DNA of 64,000 nucleotides from CAYNNQ01 sp051748085 (GTDB taxonomy: Bacteria > Desulfobacterota > Desulfovibrionia > Desulfovibrionales > Desulfonatronovibrionaceae), in NCBI GenBank assembly GCA_051748085.1, contig JBNJHA010000003.1, forward strand, positions 19,557-83,556, given 5' to 3'. The notes under the pieces are model-generated. The model did no database searches, was not told where the DNA came from, and worked only from the letters and a program-made list of their open reading frames with translations. Position numbers and translations under genes: made by a program. Of the stretch, positions 62,995 to 64,000 are shown one piece after another (the stretch's first letter is position 1; each line of letters opens with the position of its first letter).

Positions 62995-63882
62995 TCAGCT
63001 AATTTTTCTCTGCGCCAGATATCTTTCCAGCCAGGACACAGCCATCGAACAGGTAAAAGTCAGCAAAAAATACAGGGCGGTTACAGTGATCCAGATTTCA
63101 AAAGTACGGTATGTGGCGGCCATGAGTTCCATTCCCTGAAAAGTAAGTTCCTGAATGGATATTAATGAAACAATGGCGGAATCTTTAATGGTCGAGATGA
63201 ATTGACCGGCCAGGGGCGGAAGTATTCTTTCAAAGGTCTGGGGAAGAATGATTTTGCGTAGTTGCTGCCATCTGGTAAGCCCGAGAGAAGCGCCGGCTTC
63301 CCATTGCCCCCGGTCTATAGACTGGATGCCGCCGCGCACGATCTCCGCTATATACGCGCCCTCGTAAAGGGCAAGGGTGATAATCGCCGAGATGAACGAG
63401 GGCAGTCTTTCGGGCGGAGCGATGAGTAGTGATATAATGTTCTGGAAATTTTCCGGCTGCTTTCGGGCAAGGATGTCGAGCTGAAAAAGCGGCATCAGCT
63501 GGTCGCTTATGAAAAAATAAAAGATAAACACCCATACGAGGGGAGGTATATTGCGGACCAAACCGACGTAAAATCCGCCGGTCAGCCTTTTAAACAGGCT
63601 GTGCGCAGTGCGGAAAAGCCCAAAAAACGTACCCATGACAAGAGCCAGAAGCGTGGCCCAGAAGCTCAGGCGGATCGTGGCCAAAAAGCCTTGCATCAAT
63701 ACATTCGGGACATATAAGTCTCTTTGCGGGTCGAACCGGAAAAGATACTGCGGAATGATGGACCAATTCCACGAATAGTTCATTTCCGCGTTCACGCGAT
63801 AGATGATATAAAATCCCGCGACAGCGAGAACCGGAATGAGTACGGCGTCCAGAAGAGTAATTTTCAGTTTTTTGGTCTTCAT
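62995..63882 (-). CDS. polar amino-acid ABC transporter permease (HisM/GlnP family)
   Basis: The 295-residue permease has about five to six membrane helices and the inner-membrane coupling motif EAGASLGLTRWQQLRKIILPQ (EAA loop). The HisM-like core lies at LSFWATLLALVMGTFFGL. Its ATPase and binding protein are not in the window. It converges with tgt, ending 31 nt from the tgt stop. The start is an ATG 45 nt from the inverted-repeat copy at the right edge. Confidence 0.88.
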   Translation of the reverse strand: MKTKKLKITLLDAVLIPVLAVAGFYIIYRVNAEMNYSWNWSIIPQYLFRFDPQRDLYVPNVLMQGFLATIRLSFWATLLALVMGTFFGLFRTAHSLFKRLTGGFYVGLVRNIPPLVWVFIFYFFISDQLMPLFQLDILARKQPENFQNIISLLIAPPERLPSFISAIITLALYEGAYIAEIVRGGIQSIDRGQWEAGASLGLTRWQQLRKIILPQTFERILPPLAGQFISTIKDSAIVSLISIQELTFQGMELMAATYRTFEIWITVTALYFLLTFTCSMAVSWLERYLAQRKIS

Positions 63883-63927
63883 TGAAGCATGGTCTCAATA
63901 GTTCTTATCCGGAAATTCAAAAATTTT

Positions 63928-64000
63928 CGGATTTAGAAATATCAGGTTCCCAGTTCGGAAATGATATTTTTCCTGTGTTGGGATTTTCTTTCTTCGGGAT
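63928..64000 (-). repeat. 73 bp inverted repeat, right copy (runs to the window end)
   Basis: Exact reverse complement of 54332-54404. It extends at least to the last base, so the full element probably continues past the edge. It contains the REP-like TTCGGAAAT motif. Confidence 0.9.

Noticed and set aside
1..64000. CRISPR arrays, tRNA/rRNA genes, transposases or prophage
   Set aside because: None found: repeats are dispersed rather than regularly spaced, no cloverleaf-like segment was recognised, and no phage or transposase motif was seen. A tRNA scan was not possible.

Overview
This 64 kb window looks like chromosomal DNA from a flagellated, Gram-negative anaerobe, most plausibly a Desulfovibrionales-like member of the Desulfobacterota. 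That placement is inference. It rests on the flagellar order fliR-flhB-flhA-flhF-flhG-fliA-cheY-fliL-like, on many sensor kinases and chemotaxis genes, on hypF (hydrogenase maturation), on a small two-cluster ferredoxin, and on a DUF4390 gene beside an NtrYX pair. No rRNA, tRNA, transposase, prophage, plasmid gene or CRISPR array was seen. Most genes are recognisable housekeeping or signalling genes in tight operons.

Layout. 0-4.3 kb (+): the end of a glucan phosphorylase gene, two rRNA/tRNA methyltransferase genes, and aroK/aroC of the shikimate pathway. 4.3-7.4 kb (-): a sigma54-type two-component pair. 7.6-10.3 kb (-): a cheR / HDOD / cheX chemotaxis group. 10.7-13.8 kb (+): two DMT-type exporters and proA. 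13.9-21.8 kb (+): a K+ channel with RCK domain, ligA, dapB, then a MoxR / DUF58 / transglutaminase operon. 22.0-26.2 kb (+): DUF4390-ntrY-ntrX. 26.2-27.8 kb (-): pgeF, a 5-formyl-THF cyclo-ligase gene and, just upstream of it, a structured region that may be 6S RNA. 28.0-29.3 kb (+): a CgeB-like glycosyltransferase and a short membrane protein. 29.3-33.3 kb (-): uvrA behind a kinase with a cysteine-rich PAS domain. 33.7-38.6 kb (+): hypF, a long GT9 glycosyltransferase and two uncharacterised genes, the second resembling a flagellar chaperone. 39.0-40.6 kb (+): an NSS-family Na+ symporter with its 33-residue small subunit and a strong terminator. 41.2-45.5 kb (-): cheV, ispH, dus, a small unknown, a GT2 and a coiled-coil membrane protein. 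These run toward the flagellar block at 45.6-54.0 kb (-). 54.4-56.1 kb (-): an M23 peptidase and a TtcA-like sulfur-transfer enzyme. 56.3-59.1 kb (+): ferredoxin, rpoZ, dnaJ, moaC. 59.1-60.8 kb (-): hisH-hisF and a small unknown. 61.2-63.0 kb (+): nth and tgt. 63.0-63.9 kb (-): a polar amino-acid ABC permease.

The least conventional content is in the gaps between genes. Several unrelated families of short dispersed repeats are present. One is a ~40 nt element ending in [GC]TGAA[TC]AGTTAC, seen eight times and always on the + strand. Another is a REP-like motif, TTCGGAAAT followed by TTTTTCC. A third is an 84 nt repeat present twice at 88% identity. The fourth is a composite palindromic element at 54.1-54.4 kb, of which 73 bp recurs perfectly and inverted at the right edge of the window. 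No defence system or biosynthetic island was found. The repeats, the 6S RNA candidate, the apparent non-AUG start of moaC and the unannotated small proteins are the observations most worth following up.
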